Assembly: GCA_964441755.1 (NCBI GenBank)
Contig: CAYTVG010000007.1
Location: 1-64,000 of the forward strand
DNA: 64,000 bases
Source: JAUMBM01 sp964441755
Lineage (GTDB): Bacteria > Bacteroidota > Bacteroidia > Chitinophagales > Saprospiraceae
Reading direction: 5' to 3'
Part shown: one piece after another, positions 48,211 through 55,527 of the stretch
How the letters are laid out: each line of letters begins with the position of its first letter
How positions within the stretch are numbered: position 1 is the first letter of the stretch
The notes under the pieces: generated by a model
The model's input: only the letters and a program-made list of their open reading frames with translations
Database searches by the model: none
What the model was told of the DNA's origin: nothing
Program-made: the position numbers and the translations under genes

Positions 48211-50148
48211 ATGACCACTACTATGCACACAACCACATTTTTGCCGGGCGCGCTGCGCCGGCTGTCGGCAGCCGGGCTGGCTTTCTCAGGCGGGCTGCGC
48301 CGCCTTTCGGGCGGGCGCGCTGGCGCTGCACTGCGCCACCTTTCGGGCGGCCTGCAGCCGGGCGACCTTGGCGCCGCACTGCGCCGTCTTTCGACCGGGC
48401 GGCCGCCGGGCGGGCTGCGCCGCCTGCTGGCGGCAGTGCTGCCCCTGCTGTTGCTGTCGGGCTGTGGCCCGGCCGCCGATAAGGCGGCTGTGCGGACAAC
48501 TTTTTCCGTCACCATTGCCGACAGCCTGCAGGCCGGCATCGCCGACGGCCGGCTGCTGCTGCTGCTGTCGACCGACCCGGCCCAGGAGCCCCGCTTCCAG
48601 CTTGTCGACGGGCCGGGCAGTCAGCTGGCTTTTGGGCGCAACCTCGAGAACTGGCAGCCGGGGCAGGCGATCAGCTTCAGCGGTGAGGAGCTGGGCTATC
48701 CCATTGAGCGGCTGCAGGATGTGCCGGCCGGCGAGTATTATGTGCAGGTATTGTTGCACAAGTATGAGACGTTTAAGCTGTCGACCGGGCATACCGTCAA
48801 GCTGCCGATGGACCGTGGGGAGGGGCAGCAGTGGAACCTGGCGCCGGGCAATCTGTACAGCAGGCCGGTGAAGATGTACATTGACCCTGCGCGAGCCGAC
48901 AAGATCGAGCTGGTGCTCAACAACAAAATCCCCCCGATAGAACCGCCGGCGGATACCGAGTGGATCAAGCACGTGCGCATCCGCAGCGAGCGGCTGTCGG
49001 CTTTCTGGGGGCGGGACATGTACCTCGGCGCCCACGTGCTGCTGCCCAAAGACTGGGCGACGCGCACCGACGTCAAGTATCCGCTGGCCATCTACCACGG
49101 CCATTTTCCCTACGATTTTGACGGCTTCCGCACCACGCCGCCCGACACCACCCAGCCCTGCGTCTACAGCGAGCGCTTCAAGCTCGACTGCTACAACCGC
49201 ATCGAGCAGCAGGAGGCCTATGATTTTTACAAGATGTGGTCGGGTCCTGACTTTCCGCGGGTGATTGCGATTGAGATCCAGCATCCTACGCCTTACTACG
49301 ACGACTCCTATGCCGTCAACTCGGCTGCACAGGGGCCCTATGGCGATGCCATCACCTACGAGCTCATTCCTTATATTGAAAAGACCTTCCGCGGCATAGG
49401 CCAGCCCTGGTCGCGCTTCCTCTACGGCGGCTCTACGGGTGGCTGGGAGGCCCTGGCCGCGCAGGTTTTTTACCCTGACCAATACAACGGCTGCTTTGCA
49501 GCCTGCCCGGATCCGATTGATTTCCGGGCTTTTACGGTGGTTAATATCTATGAAGATAAAAATGCTTACTACCTTGAAAGTCCTTTCAAAAAGACACCGC
49601 GGCCGGGCGTGCGCGACTACCTCGGCCATGTGAAGGCGACGCTCAAGGAGATGAACTACCGCGAGCTGGTGTTGGGCGACAAGGGGCGCTCGGGGCAGCA
49701 GTGGGACATTTGGGAGGCGACTTACTCGCCCCTGGGCGAGGACGGCTACCCTAAGCGGCTGTGGGACAAGCGCAGCGGGGAGATTGATACGGCGGTGGCT
49801 GCTTACTGGCGCGAAAATTTCGATCTTTCCTACATTATGCAGCGCGACTGGGCAACGCTGGGCGACAAGCTGCGCGGCCGGATCCGCATTTATTGCGGCG
49901 ATATGGACAACTACTACCTCAACAATGCCGTCTACCTGACGGAGGAGCGGCTGGAGGCCACGCAGTCGCCCTACTACGACGGGGAGGTCGACTACGGCGA
50001 CCGGGCCGAGCACTGCTGGAATGGCGACCACAGCCAGCCGAATGCGATTTCGCGCCTGCGCTACCACCGCATGTTTATCCCCAAATGGACGGCGGAGCTG
50101 CCGAAGACGGCGCCGGCGGGCGCCGACCTGCGCAGTTGGCGGTATTAG
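48211..50148 (+). CDS. Lipoprotein esterase (D-type alpha/beta hydrolase) with repeat-built N-terminus
   Basis: 645 aa. The catalytic part (about 240-640) has YPLAIYHGHFPYDFDG, nucleophile Ser in GGSTGGWEAL, acid in YCGDMDNYYL and His in EHCWNGDH, typical of putative-esterase (PF00756-like) hydrolases. A lipobox LSGC with Cys85 follows a strong hydrophobic stretch, so the mature protein is a lipoprotein. Residues 14-73 before the signal are five imperfect copies of an LRRLSGG-type unit encoded by GC-rich palindromic DNA. No later Met exists before the signal, so the true start is unclear; GTG/TTG codons near 48430-48450 are alternatives. A perfect terminator follows. Substrate unknown. Confidence 0.85.
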   Translation: MTTTMHTTTFLPGALRRLSAAGLAFSGGLRRLSGGRAGAALRHLSGGLQPGDLGAALRRLSTGRPPGGLRRLLAAVLPLLLLSGCGPAADKAAVRTTFSVTIADSLQAGIADGRLLLLLSTDPAQEPRFQLVDGPGSQLAFGRNLENWQPGQAISFSGEELGYPIERLQDVPAGEYYVQVLLHKYETFKLSTGHTVKLPMDRGEGQQWNLAPGNLYSRPVKMYIDPARADKIELVLNNKIPPIEPPADTEWIKHVRIRSERLSAFWGRDMYLGAHVLLPKDWATRTDVKYPLAIYHGHFPYDFDGFRTTPPDTTQPCVYSERFKLDCYNRIEQQEAYDFYKMWSGPDFPRVIAIEIQHPTPYYDDSYAVNSAAQGPYGDAITYELIPYIEKTFRGIGQPWSRFLYGGSTGGWEALAAQVFYPDQYNGCFAACPDPIDFRAFTVVNIYEDKNAYYLESPFKKTPRPGVRDYLGHVKATLKEMNYRELVLGDKGRSGQQWDIWEATYSPLGEDGYPKRLWDKRSGEIDTAVAAYWRENFDLSYIMQRDWATLGDKLRGRIRIYCGDMDNYYLNNAVYLTEERLEATQSPYYDGEVDYGDRAEHCWNGDHSQPNAISRLRYHRMFIPKWTAELPKTAPAGADLRSWRY

Positions 50149-50224
50149 GGGGCGGGCTAAAAGGCTTTGGCTGCGCTTCGCGCTGGTGCAACGCTTGCGC
50201 AGCCCGGCCAAAAATGGCTATCTT

Positions 50225-50257
50225 GCAGCCCGCCTTTGGGCGGGCTGCATTTTTTTT
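50225..50257 (+). terminator. Rho-independent terminator of the esterase gene
   Basis: GCAGCCCGCC (50225-50234), loop TTTG, GGCGGGCTGC (50239-50248), then A and T8 (to 50257). A textbook intrinsic terminator, 77 bp after the esterase stop and 13 bp before the next start. Confidence 0.92.
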
Positions 50258-50269
50258 AATCAAAGGCTT

Positions 50270-50959
50270 ATGCAAAAAATGACCCTTGCGGCAGCGCTTT
50301 GGCTGCTGGGCAGCCAGTTGCTGCCGGCGCAGCTGCAGATAGCAGGCGCTATGCGCAACACCATGTTCAACGGCCAGCTGGCCGGGCTGGTGTCGACCGA
50401 CACCCTCGGCCGCAACCTGTACGGGCTCGGGCCGCTGGCCTACCTCGCCGGCGAGGTGCTCATCTGGCAGGATACGGTATTTGTGTCCCGTGTGCAGGCT
50501 GACGGCCGCATGGCCGTCGAGCGGCCTGCTGCCGCCAGCCTCCCTTTTGCGGGCTATGCCTCCGTCAGCCGCTGGGAGGAGCAGCCGCTGCCGGCAGCGG
50601 TCCGCGACCTGGCCGGGCTCGACCGCTTTTTGACGGAAACCTATGGCGCAGAGGGGCAGCCGATTTTTTTTCGGATGGAAGGGCTGTTTGACAGTGGCAT
50701 CATCCACATTGTCAACCTGCCGCCGGGCTCGACGGTGCGCAACCCGGAGGAGGCGCACCGCGGCAAAACCAACTATCCCTTCGAATCGCTGGAGGCTGAG
50801 CTGCTGGTATTTTTTTCTACCCAACACCGGGCGGTGCTCACGCACCACGACACTTTTGTCCACCTCCACCTGCTCAGCAAAGACCGGCAGTGGATGGGGC
50901 ATGTGGATGCGCTTGCGTGGACGCGGCCTGTGCGGCTGTTCAGAGGTATTGTTGAGTAA
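50270..50959 (+). CDS. Exported acetolactate-decarboxylase-like protein
   Basis: 229 aa from ATG 50270, with signal peptide MQKMTLAAALWLLGSQLLPA. The body matches the alpha-acetolactate decarboxylase fold (PF03306): GLGPLAYLAGEVLIWQD near the N-terminal strands, and the metal site HLH at 198-200 with SKDRQWMGHV and His211. Classical BudA is cytoplasmic and makes acetoin; an exported member in Bacteroidota is less understood. Preceded directly by a terminator, so it has its own promoter. The next gene begins 152 bp later. Confidence 0.8.
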   Translation: MQKMTLAAALWLLGSQLLPAQLQIAGAMRNTMFNGQLAGLVSTDTLGRNLYGLGPLAYLAGEVLIWQDTVFVSRVQADGRMAVERPAAASLPFAGYASVSRWEEQPLPAAVRDLAGLDRFLTETYGAEGQPIFFRMEGLFDSGIIHIVNLPPGSTVRNPEEAHRGKTNYPFESLEAELLVFFSTQHRAVLTHHDTFVHLHLLSKDRQWMGHVDALAWTRPVRLFRGIVE

Positions 50960-51110
50960 AAGTTACACACTTAATCGCTTCACGCCACGCAGGCGCGCAT
51001 GGCAACCCATTCCAAATATTTACAGACCGCCGCTTGGCTGCTGAGCGATTTTCTTTATCTTGGCATATACTTTGCCGATACCTGTCTTTTTTACCAAAAC
51101 AAAGCCGTAC

Positions 51111-51446
51111 ATGGAACTCAGCCGCGCCGACATGTTTATCCTCACCCACGCCCGCTATTTTGAGCGCCACCACCTGCTGCGCATACGGGAGATCCTGCAG
51201 AATCTCGACGATGAGCAATGGGTGAGCGTGCAGACGCTGTCCTACAAAGACCCCAACATAAGCTTTATGGCCTCCCTGCTGGTGGGCACCCTGGGCATCG
51301 ACCGCTTTCTGATTGGCGACACCGGCCCGGGCATTGCCAAGCTGGTCACCTGCGGTGGGTTTGGTGTGTGGACTTTCGTTGATATTTTCCTCATCATCGG
51401 CCTCACCCGCGAGAAAAACTGGGAATTGTTTCAACGGTATTGCTAG
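51111..51446 (+). CDS. TM2-domain membrane protein
   Basis: 111 aa from ATG 51111 (MELSRADMFILTHARYF); a frame start at 51060 adds 17 unsupported residues. The C-terminal half is a TM2 domain: two hydrophobic helices with the conserved GTLGIDRFLIGDTGPGIAKL loop and TFVDIFLII. The N-terminal half is helical and cytoplasmic. It is 6 bp upstream of a DUF2752 gene and translationally linked to it. Function of TM2 proteins in bacteria is unknown. Confidence 0.88.
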   Translation: MELSRADMFILTHARYFERHHLLRIREILQNLDDEQWVSVQTLSYKDPNISFMASLLVGTLGIDRFLIGDTGPGIAKLVTCGGFGVWTFVDIFLIIGLTREKNWELFQRYC

Positions 51447-51452
51447 CCGGTT

Positions 51453-51878
51453 ATGCGCTTCAACGGACGTCACAGGCTGTATCTATTCCTGCTGCTGGGC
51501 TGTGTGGCCGGCTATCTGCGGCTGGGGCTGCAGTTCGGGCAGCCCGTCGGTAGCCCGGCACCGACAGAAGTGGGCTTTTGTATGATCAAAGAGGTCACTG
51601 ACCTCCCCTGCCCTGCCTGCGGCACCACCCGCTCGGCCCTCAGCCTGCTCAACGGCCACTGGGTGGCAGCCTTCTACTGGAATCCGCTGGGCTATCTGGC
51701 CGTGCTGGTACTCCTGCTACTGCCGCCGCTGATGCTGTACGACCTGCTGTCCGGCCGTACGCTGGTAGCCGGCCTGTATGACCAATGTATTGCCTTCATC
51801 AACCGCAAGCCTGTAGCTGTGGTGGCCATTGTACTGGTGGTGACCAACTGGCTGTGGAATATTTTCAAGGGATTATGA
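51453..51878 (+). CDS. DUF2752 membrane protein
   Basis: 141 aa with three or four hydrophobic segments and the DUF2752 hallmark LPCPACGTTRSALSLLNG, which might bind a metal. The last codon overlaps the next start (ATGA at 51875-51878), so the TM2, DUF2752 and DUF4870-like genes form a tight operon. Function unknown for the family. Confidence 0.88.
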   Translation: MRFNGRHRLYLFLLLGCVAGYLRLGLQFGQPVGSPAPTEVGFCMIKEVTDLPCPACGTTRSALSLLNGHWVAAFYWNPLGYLAVLVLLLLPPLMLYDLLSGRTLVAGLYDQCIAFINRKPVAVVAIVLVVTNWLWNIFKGL

Positions 51879-52306
51879 TTACGGAGCACCCTTTCGACGA
51901 TGCGATTGACGATCACGAAGCCGAGAAGGCGTCCAACAGCTACCTGATGTCGCTGCTGGCGCTGTTGGTGGGGCTGCCACTGCCCATCGTCAACCTGATT
52001 GCTACGCTTGCCTTTTACTTTGGCAACCTGCGGAGCAGCTACTTTGTGCGCTGGCACTGTACGCAGGCGCTGCTGTCGCAGGTGTCGGTGTTTGTTGTCA
52101 ACAGTGTGGGTGTGGCCTGGACGCTGCGGGTGATTTTTACCGAAGCGACGGTCACCAACAGCTACATCGCCTACCTCATTGTGGCGCTGCTGTTTAACCT
52201 GTTTGAGCTCATCGGCACCACCTATGCCGCCATTCAGACCCGCAAAGGCAAGCATGTGGTCTGGTTTTTTTACGGTCCGCTGACCGACACGCTTTGCAAA
52301 CCATAG
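51875..52306 (+). CDS. DUF4870-like membrane protein
   Basis: 143 aa from ATG 51875. Acidic N-terminus, then four hydrophobic segments with FYFGNLRSSYFVRWHCTQALLSQ, like the Yxx-FVRxHxxQAL core of DUF4870 / Tic20-type small membrane proteins. Overlaps the DUF2752 stop. No catalytic motif. The three genes together probably encode a small membrane complex of unknown role. Confidence 0.75.
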   Translation: MITEHPFDDAIDDHEAEKASNSYLMSLLALLVGLPLPIVNLIATLAFYFGNLRSSYFVRWHCTQALLSQVSVFVVNSVGVAWTLRVIFTEATVTNSYIAYLIVALLFNLFELIGTTYAAIQTRKGKHVVWFFYGPLTDTLCKP

Positions 52307-52459
52307 GCGCGCATTCGGTTTTTGACCCTGTTCTTTCTCTTTTTTCAGTCAGCCGGCGCCAGCTGTGCGCCTTCAAAAACGAGAAAATGCACGGAGAGAT
52401 GCTTGGGGTTTTCTTACTGCAGGAATTTTCGAATATGCGCTGAGAAAAAATATCAAACC

Positions 52460-53269
52460 ATGAAAACGCTTGTTCTACAGGCTACTGTGCTGATAGCTAT
52501 TTTTGTCACCGGCTGGCTGTTGCTGGCACAGGTCAACTGGCTGGGGCTGCTGCCGTGGACGTCGGACGACGTACGCGTCCTGTCCGAAGAGAATGAAAAA
52601 AAGCTGGGCGACGCCCTCTGGGAGATGATGGAAAAAACGGAGGTGGTCGTGCGGGATTCATTGGCGCTAAAGCCCGTGGACAGCCTGCTGCAGCGCATCT
52701 GCGAGCGCAATGGCATTGATGCGCAGAGGGTTCAGCTACACCTGATTATGCGGGAAGAGGTGAATGCTTTTGCGATGCCCGGCAATCATCTTGTGGTGCA
52801 CAGCGGCCTCATCCTGGCGGCCGATGATGAGACTGAGCTGGCGGGGGTGCTCAGCCATGAGCTGGCGCACCTGCAGGAGCGGCATGTGTCCAAAAAAATC
52901 ATCAAAGAGCTGGGCATCAGCCTGCTGCTCGCGATTGTCACCGGCGGTGACCCGGGCCTCATCAACCAGGCGATTCAGTACCTCGCTTCCACTTCCTACG
53001 ACCGCAGCCTCGAGCGGGAGGCCGACAACAAGGCAGTCGACTACCTCCTCAATGCGGCTATTGACCCTATGGGCTTCGCCCGTTTTTTGGAAACAATAGC
53101 TGAAGAGGACGAGGTGGCCGGGCAGCTGCCCGGCTGGATCAGCACCCACCCCAATCCGCATGAGCGGGCGGCGGAGGTGCGCAGCCGTCTCGCCGGCAGG
53201 CGCTACGACCGGCAGCCGGTGCTGGCGGCCGGCAGCTGGGTGCTGCTGCAGGAGGGGTTGACGCGGTAG
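52460..53269 (+). CDS. M48-family zinc metallopeptidase
   Basis: 269 aa from ATG 52460. A single N-terminal membrane helix (residues 5-25) anchors it; HELAH at 133-137 is the zinc site with Glu134 catalytic, and SLEREADNKAVDY (about 183-195) supplies the third ligand. NAFAMPGNHLVVHSGL is typical of M48 (BepA/YggG/Oma1-like) enzymes that degrade misfolded envelope proteins. Its stop lies inside the first unit of an 80-bp tandem duplication, so the last residues and 3' end have been remodelled. Confidence 0.92.
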   Translation: MKTLVLQATVLIAIFVTGWLLLAQVNWLGLLPWTSDDVRVLSEENEKKLGDALWEMMEKTEVVVRDSLALKPVDSLLQRICERNGIDAQRVQLHLIMREEVNAFAMPGNHLVVHSGLILAADDETELAGVLSHELAHLQERHVSKKIIKELGISLLLAIVTGGDPGLINQAIQYLASTSYDRSLEREADNKAVDYLLNAAIDPMGFARFLETIAEEDEVAGQLPGWISTHPNPHERAAEVRSRLAGRRYDRQPVLAAGSWVLLQEGLTR

Positions 53270-53368
53270 CGGGCCGGCGCCTCAGCGGAGCGGCAGCCGG
53301 TGCTCGCGGCTGGCGCTGAGAGCTGCTGCAGGAAGGGCCGGCGCGGTAGCGGACCGGCGCCTCAGCGG
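53210..53368. repeat. 80-bp tandem duplication over the M48 gene's 3' end
   Basis: Unit 1 (53210-53288) includes the last 20 codons and the stop; unit 2 (from 53291) repeats it with scattered changes, both running CGGCAGCCGGTGCT ... GCCTCAGCGG. The second copy also contains a CGCGGTAGCGG stop context. It is a 3'-end duplication, not a second gene. Confidence 0.85.
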
Positions 53369-53575
53369 CCGAAAGCATGGCCGCCTCGCTGGCGGCATCA
53401 GCTGCTCAGGTGTTTTGTTCCCAGAGGCTGGCAAGACGGCGACCATCCTTTGGCGGCATTCGCTGCAAGCAAGCGGCCTTTTGCCGGCATCGCCACCAAA
53501 AACATGGCTGCCCTGCTGGCGGCGTCAGCCGCCCAAGGGGCTTTGCGTGTGGCTTTTTTTACAAAAAACTGACCG
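53369..53575. repeat. GC-rich palindromic repeat debris
   Basis: Contains CATGGCCGCCTCGCTGGCGG at 53376-53395 and CATGGCTGCCCTGCTGGCGG at 53503-53522 (each followed by a CAGC tract) plus related GGCGGCATTCGC/CCGGCATCGCC pieces, all self-complementary GCCGCC/GGCGGC cores. Similar GC palindromes occur at 46.1 kb and inside the esterase N-terminus. No gene supported. Confidence 0.6.
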
Positions 53576-53650
53576 GCTGCAGGGCGCCGCTGAAGGTGGG
53601 CGTACTGCTCGCTGTACAGGTCCTGCGAGCTCTTCAACAAGCATACTACC

Positions 53651-54859
53651 ATGATCCACCGACTTTTTGCGCTGGCAGGCGCACTCCTCCTCGGCGGCCG
53701 CCTGTGCGCACAAATCAGCGGCTGTACCGACCCGCTGGCCATCAACTACCAAGCTGCTGCGCAGCAAAACGATGGTAGCTGCCTCTATGCGCCGACTACC
53801 CTGCTGCCCGGCCAGCAGTGGCTGCTGCCTGCGAGCCTGGCGGAGACCTCCGGCCTCATTTTCTGGGAAGACCGGCTGTGGACGCACAACGACGATACCG
53901 ACCAGCGGCTTTATGCTTTTTTGCCCCAGAGCCTGCCTGCGCTGCAGAGCTACCCGCTTGCGGACTGTGTCAACCTCGACTGGGAGGATATCACGCAGGA
54001 TGACGATTACGTCTACATCGGCGATTTTGGCAACAACGCCAGCGGCAACCGCAGCGACCTGCGCGTCCTCCGGGTCGAAAAATCGTCCCTGCTGGCGGGC
54101 GATGCGCTGGTTGATACCCTTTTTTTCAGCTACGAGCTGCAGACGACGCTGCCGCCTGCGCCACCCAACCAGACCGATTTTGACTGCGAAGCCTTCATTG
54201 CCCGGGGCGATAGCTTGTACCTGTTTACCAAGGAGTGGGTTAGCTATGGCTGCGCCGTCTATGTGCTGCCCAAGACGCCGGGCAGCCATGTGGCGCGCTT
54301 CCAGTCGCGCCACAACGTCGAGGGCCTGATCACCGGGGCCACACAGGTGCCGGGCGCACCATCGGTGGTGTTGTCAGGTTATTCGCCCCTACTGCAACCT
54401 TTTGTCTACCTCCTGTACGATTTTGAAGGTGATCGCTTCTGGAGCGGCAACAAGCGAAAAATCCAGCTTAATCTGCCTTTTCACCAGGTCGAGGGCATCA
54501 CCACTACCGACGGCCACAATTTTTTCCTCTCCAACGAGCGCCTGCAGCAGTCGGTACTCACGGTGCCGGCCAAGGTGTCGCAATTGGTATTAGGTGATTA
54601 TCTCTTGTCGGCAGGGAGCCTGCAGCTCCCCGGCTTTACCGTCTGGCCCAATCCTTTTGCGGAAGTACTGCAGCTCCAGGCCGGCCAGGAAGGGGAAGGG
54701 TTTCGGTATCGGCTGCTCGATCTGTCGGGCAGGCCTGTGGCAGCCGGAGAGGGACTGTCTCTTGTTTCTTTGGGTGCGCAGGGGCTGCCGCCCGGCGCCT
54801 ATGTGCTGCAGGTATGGCAGGGTGCATCTCACAGGCAGTGGGTGGTGGTCAAAAAATAG
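53651..54859 (+). CDS. T9SS-secreted beta-propeller-like protein
   Basis: 402 aa: signal peptide to about residue 20 (LLGGRLCA); a short Cys-containing SGCTDPLAINYQAAAQQNDG segment, which is the DPxAxNY repeat seen in Bacteroidota secreted proteins; then a propeller-like region with repeated ETSGLIFWEDRLWTHNDD and DWEDITQDDDYVYIGDFGNN elements reminiscent of SdiA-regulated/esterase-like propellers; and a C-terminal T9SS type A sorting domain from about 330 (WPNPFAEVLQL ... LPPGAYVLQV). No catalytic residues are evident. Monocistronic. Function unknown. Confidence 0.82.
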   Translation: MIHRLFALAGALLLGGRLCAQISGCTDPLAINYQAAAQQNDGSCLYAPTTLLPGQQWLLPASLAETSGLIFWEDRLWTHNDDTDQRLYAFLPQSLPALQSYPLADCVNLDWEDITQDDDYVYIGDFGNNASGNRSDLRVLRVEKSSLLAGDALVDTLFFSYELQTTLPPAPPNQTDFDCEAFIARGDSLYLFTKEWVSYGCAVYVLPKTPGSHVARFQSRHNVEGLITGATQVPGAPSVVLSGYSPLLQPFVYLLYDFEGDRFWSGNKRKIQLNLPFHQVEGITTTDGHNFFLSNERLQQSVLTVPAKVSQLVLGDYLLSAGSLQLPGFTVWPNPFAEVLQLQAGQEGEGFRYRLLDLSGRPVAAGEGLSLVSLGAQGLPPGAYVLQVWQGASHRQWVVVKK

Positions 54860-54877
54860 CCCTGCGGGCTGGATTGT

Positions 54878-54945
54878 GCTTGCCGATACCGGTCTGTAAA
54901 AAGAGCAGGGGCTGCTGCCCTACGGCAAGCAACCCCTACTGGTAT
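54878..54945 (+). terminator. Nested stem-loop after the propeller gene
   Basis: Two mutually exclusive pairings: GCTTGCCG (54878-54885) with CGGCAAGC (54923-54930), or ATACCGGT (54886-54893) with ACTGGTAT (54938-54945) enclosing AGGGG/CCCCT and TGCC/GGCA stems. It begins 18 bp after the stop. Likely transcript end; the alternative folds are notable. Confidence 0.5.
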
Positions 54946-54972
54946 AATGATAAAAAATCCCCCTTTTTAAAA

Positions 54973-55077
54973 AATCTTGGGCTTGTCGAAAATGGGTTTC
55001 CTCCGAAAAATTTCTCACGAAGCGGACCGCCGGAAAATGGTTTCAGCCGAAATGCTTATTTTCTAATGCCCAAGATT
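54973..55077. other. 105-bp element bounded by inverted repeats, unknown nature
   Basis: Perfect 10-bp ends AATCTTGGGC (54973-54982) and GCCCAAGATT (55068-55077) enclose two related blocks, each GAAAATGG(G)TTTC then CCGAAA. No coding frame. It could be a structured RNA or a tiny mobile repeat. The rest of 54950-55470 shows only AT-rich sequence without gene or RNA signature. Confidence 0.4.
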
Positions 55078-55470
55078 AAAATGAGTGTTTGTTGTTCTTT
55101 TAACACCAAAGTATATTCCGTGTCCCCAAGTTTTGGGTACGGCAGATTTCCGCAATCTATGGCATTGCAGCTCTGTCTGGCTACAACACCTCATGACACA
55201 CAGTATTCTTCCCTTACGGTAGTGTGCCCCACAAATGTAGTATTCAGCCGGACAACATAGCTAAAAAGGACCTTTACATCATTCGTACGCATTCGTGAAA
55301 GTAGCTTACCAAAATATTTCTTTTCATCACAAATAAATAACAATCAAACACTTACAAAAAACCCTGTGTTGTATATTTATAGCTATGCATCAACAACAGC
55401 AGGCTGCAATACACCAGCTTACAGAAAGTGATCTCCTTCGTACTACAATGCTAAGCCGGCATATAAAAGC

Positions 55471-55502
55471 AGGGGCTGTCTACCCGAAGGTAGACAGCCC
55501 CT
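55471..55502. terminator. Terminator of the giant adhesin gene
   Basis: AGGGGCTGTCTACC (55471-55484), loop CGAA, perfect complement to 55502. Reading on the minus strand it starts 26 bp after the adhesin stop and is followed by GCTTTTATA. Confidence 0.9.
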
Positions 55503-55527
55503 GGCCAACCAATAATATATTTCCCGT

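Noticed and set aside
48286..50211. 641-codon minus-strand frame
   Set aside because: It is antisense to the esterase gene; GC-rich codon bias leaves the opposite strand open. The plus frame has signal, lipobox and catalytic motifs.
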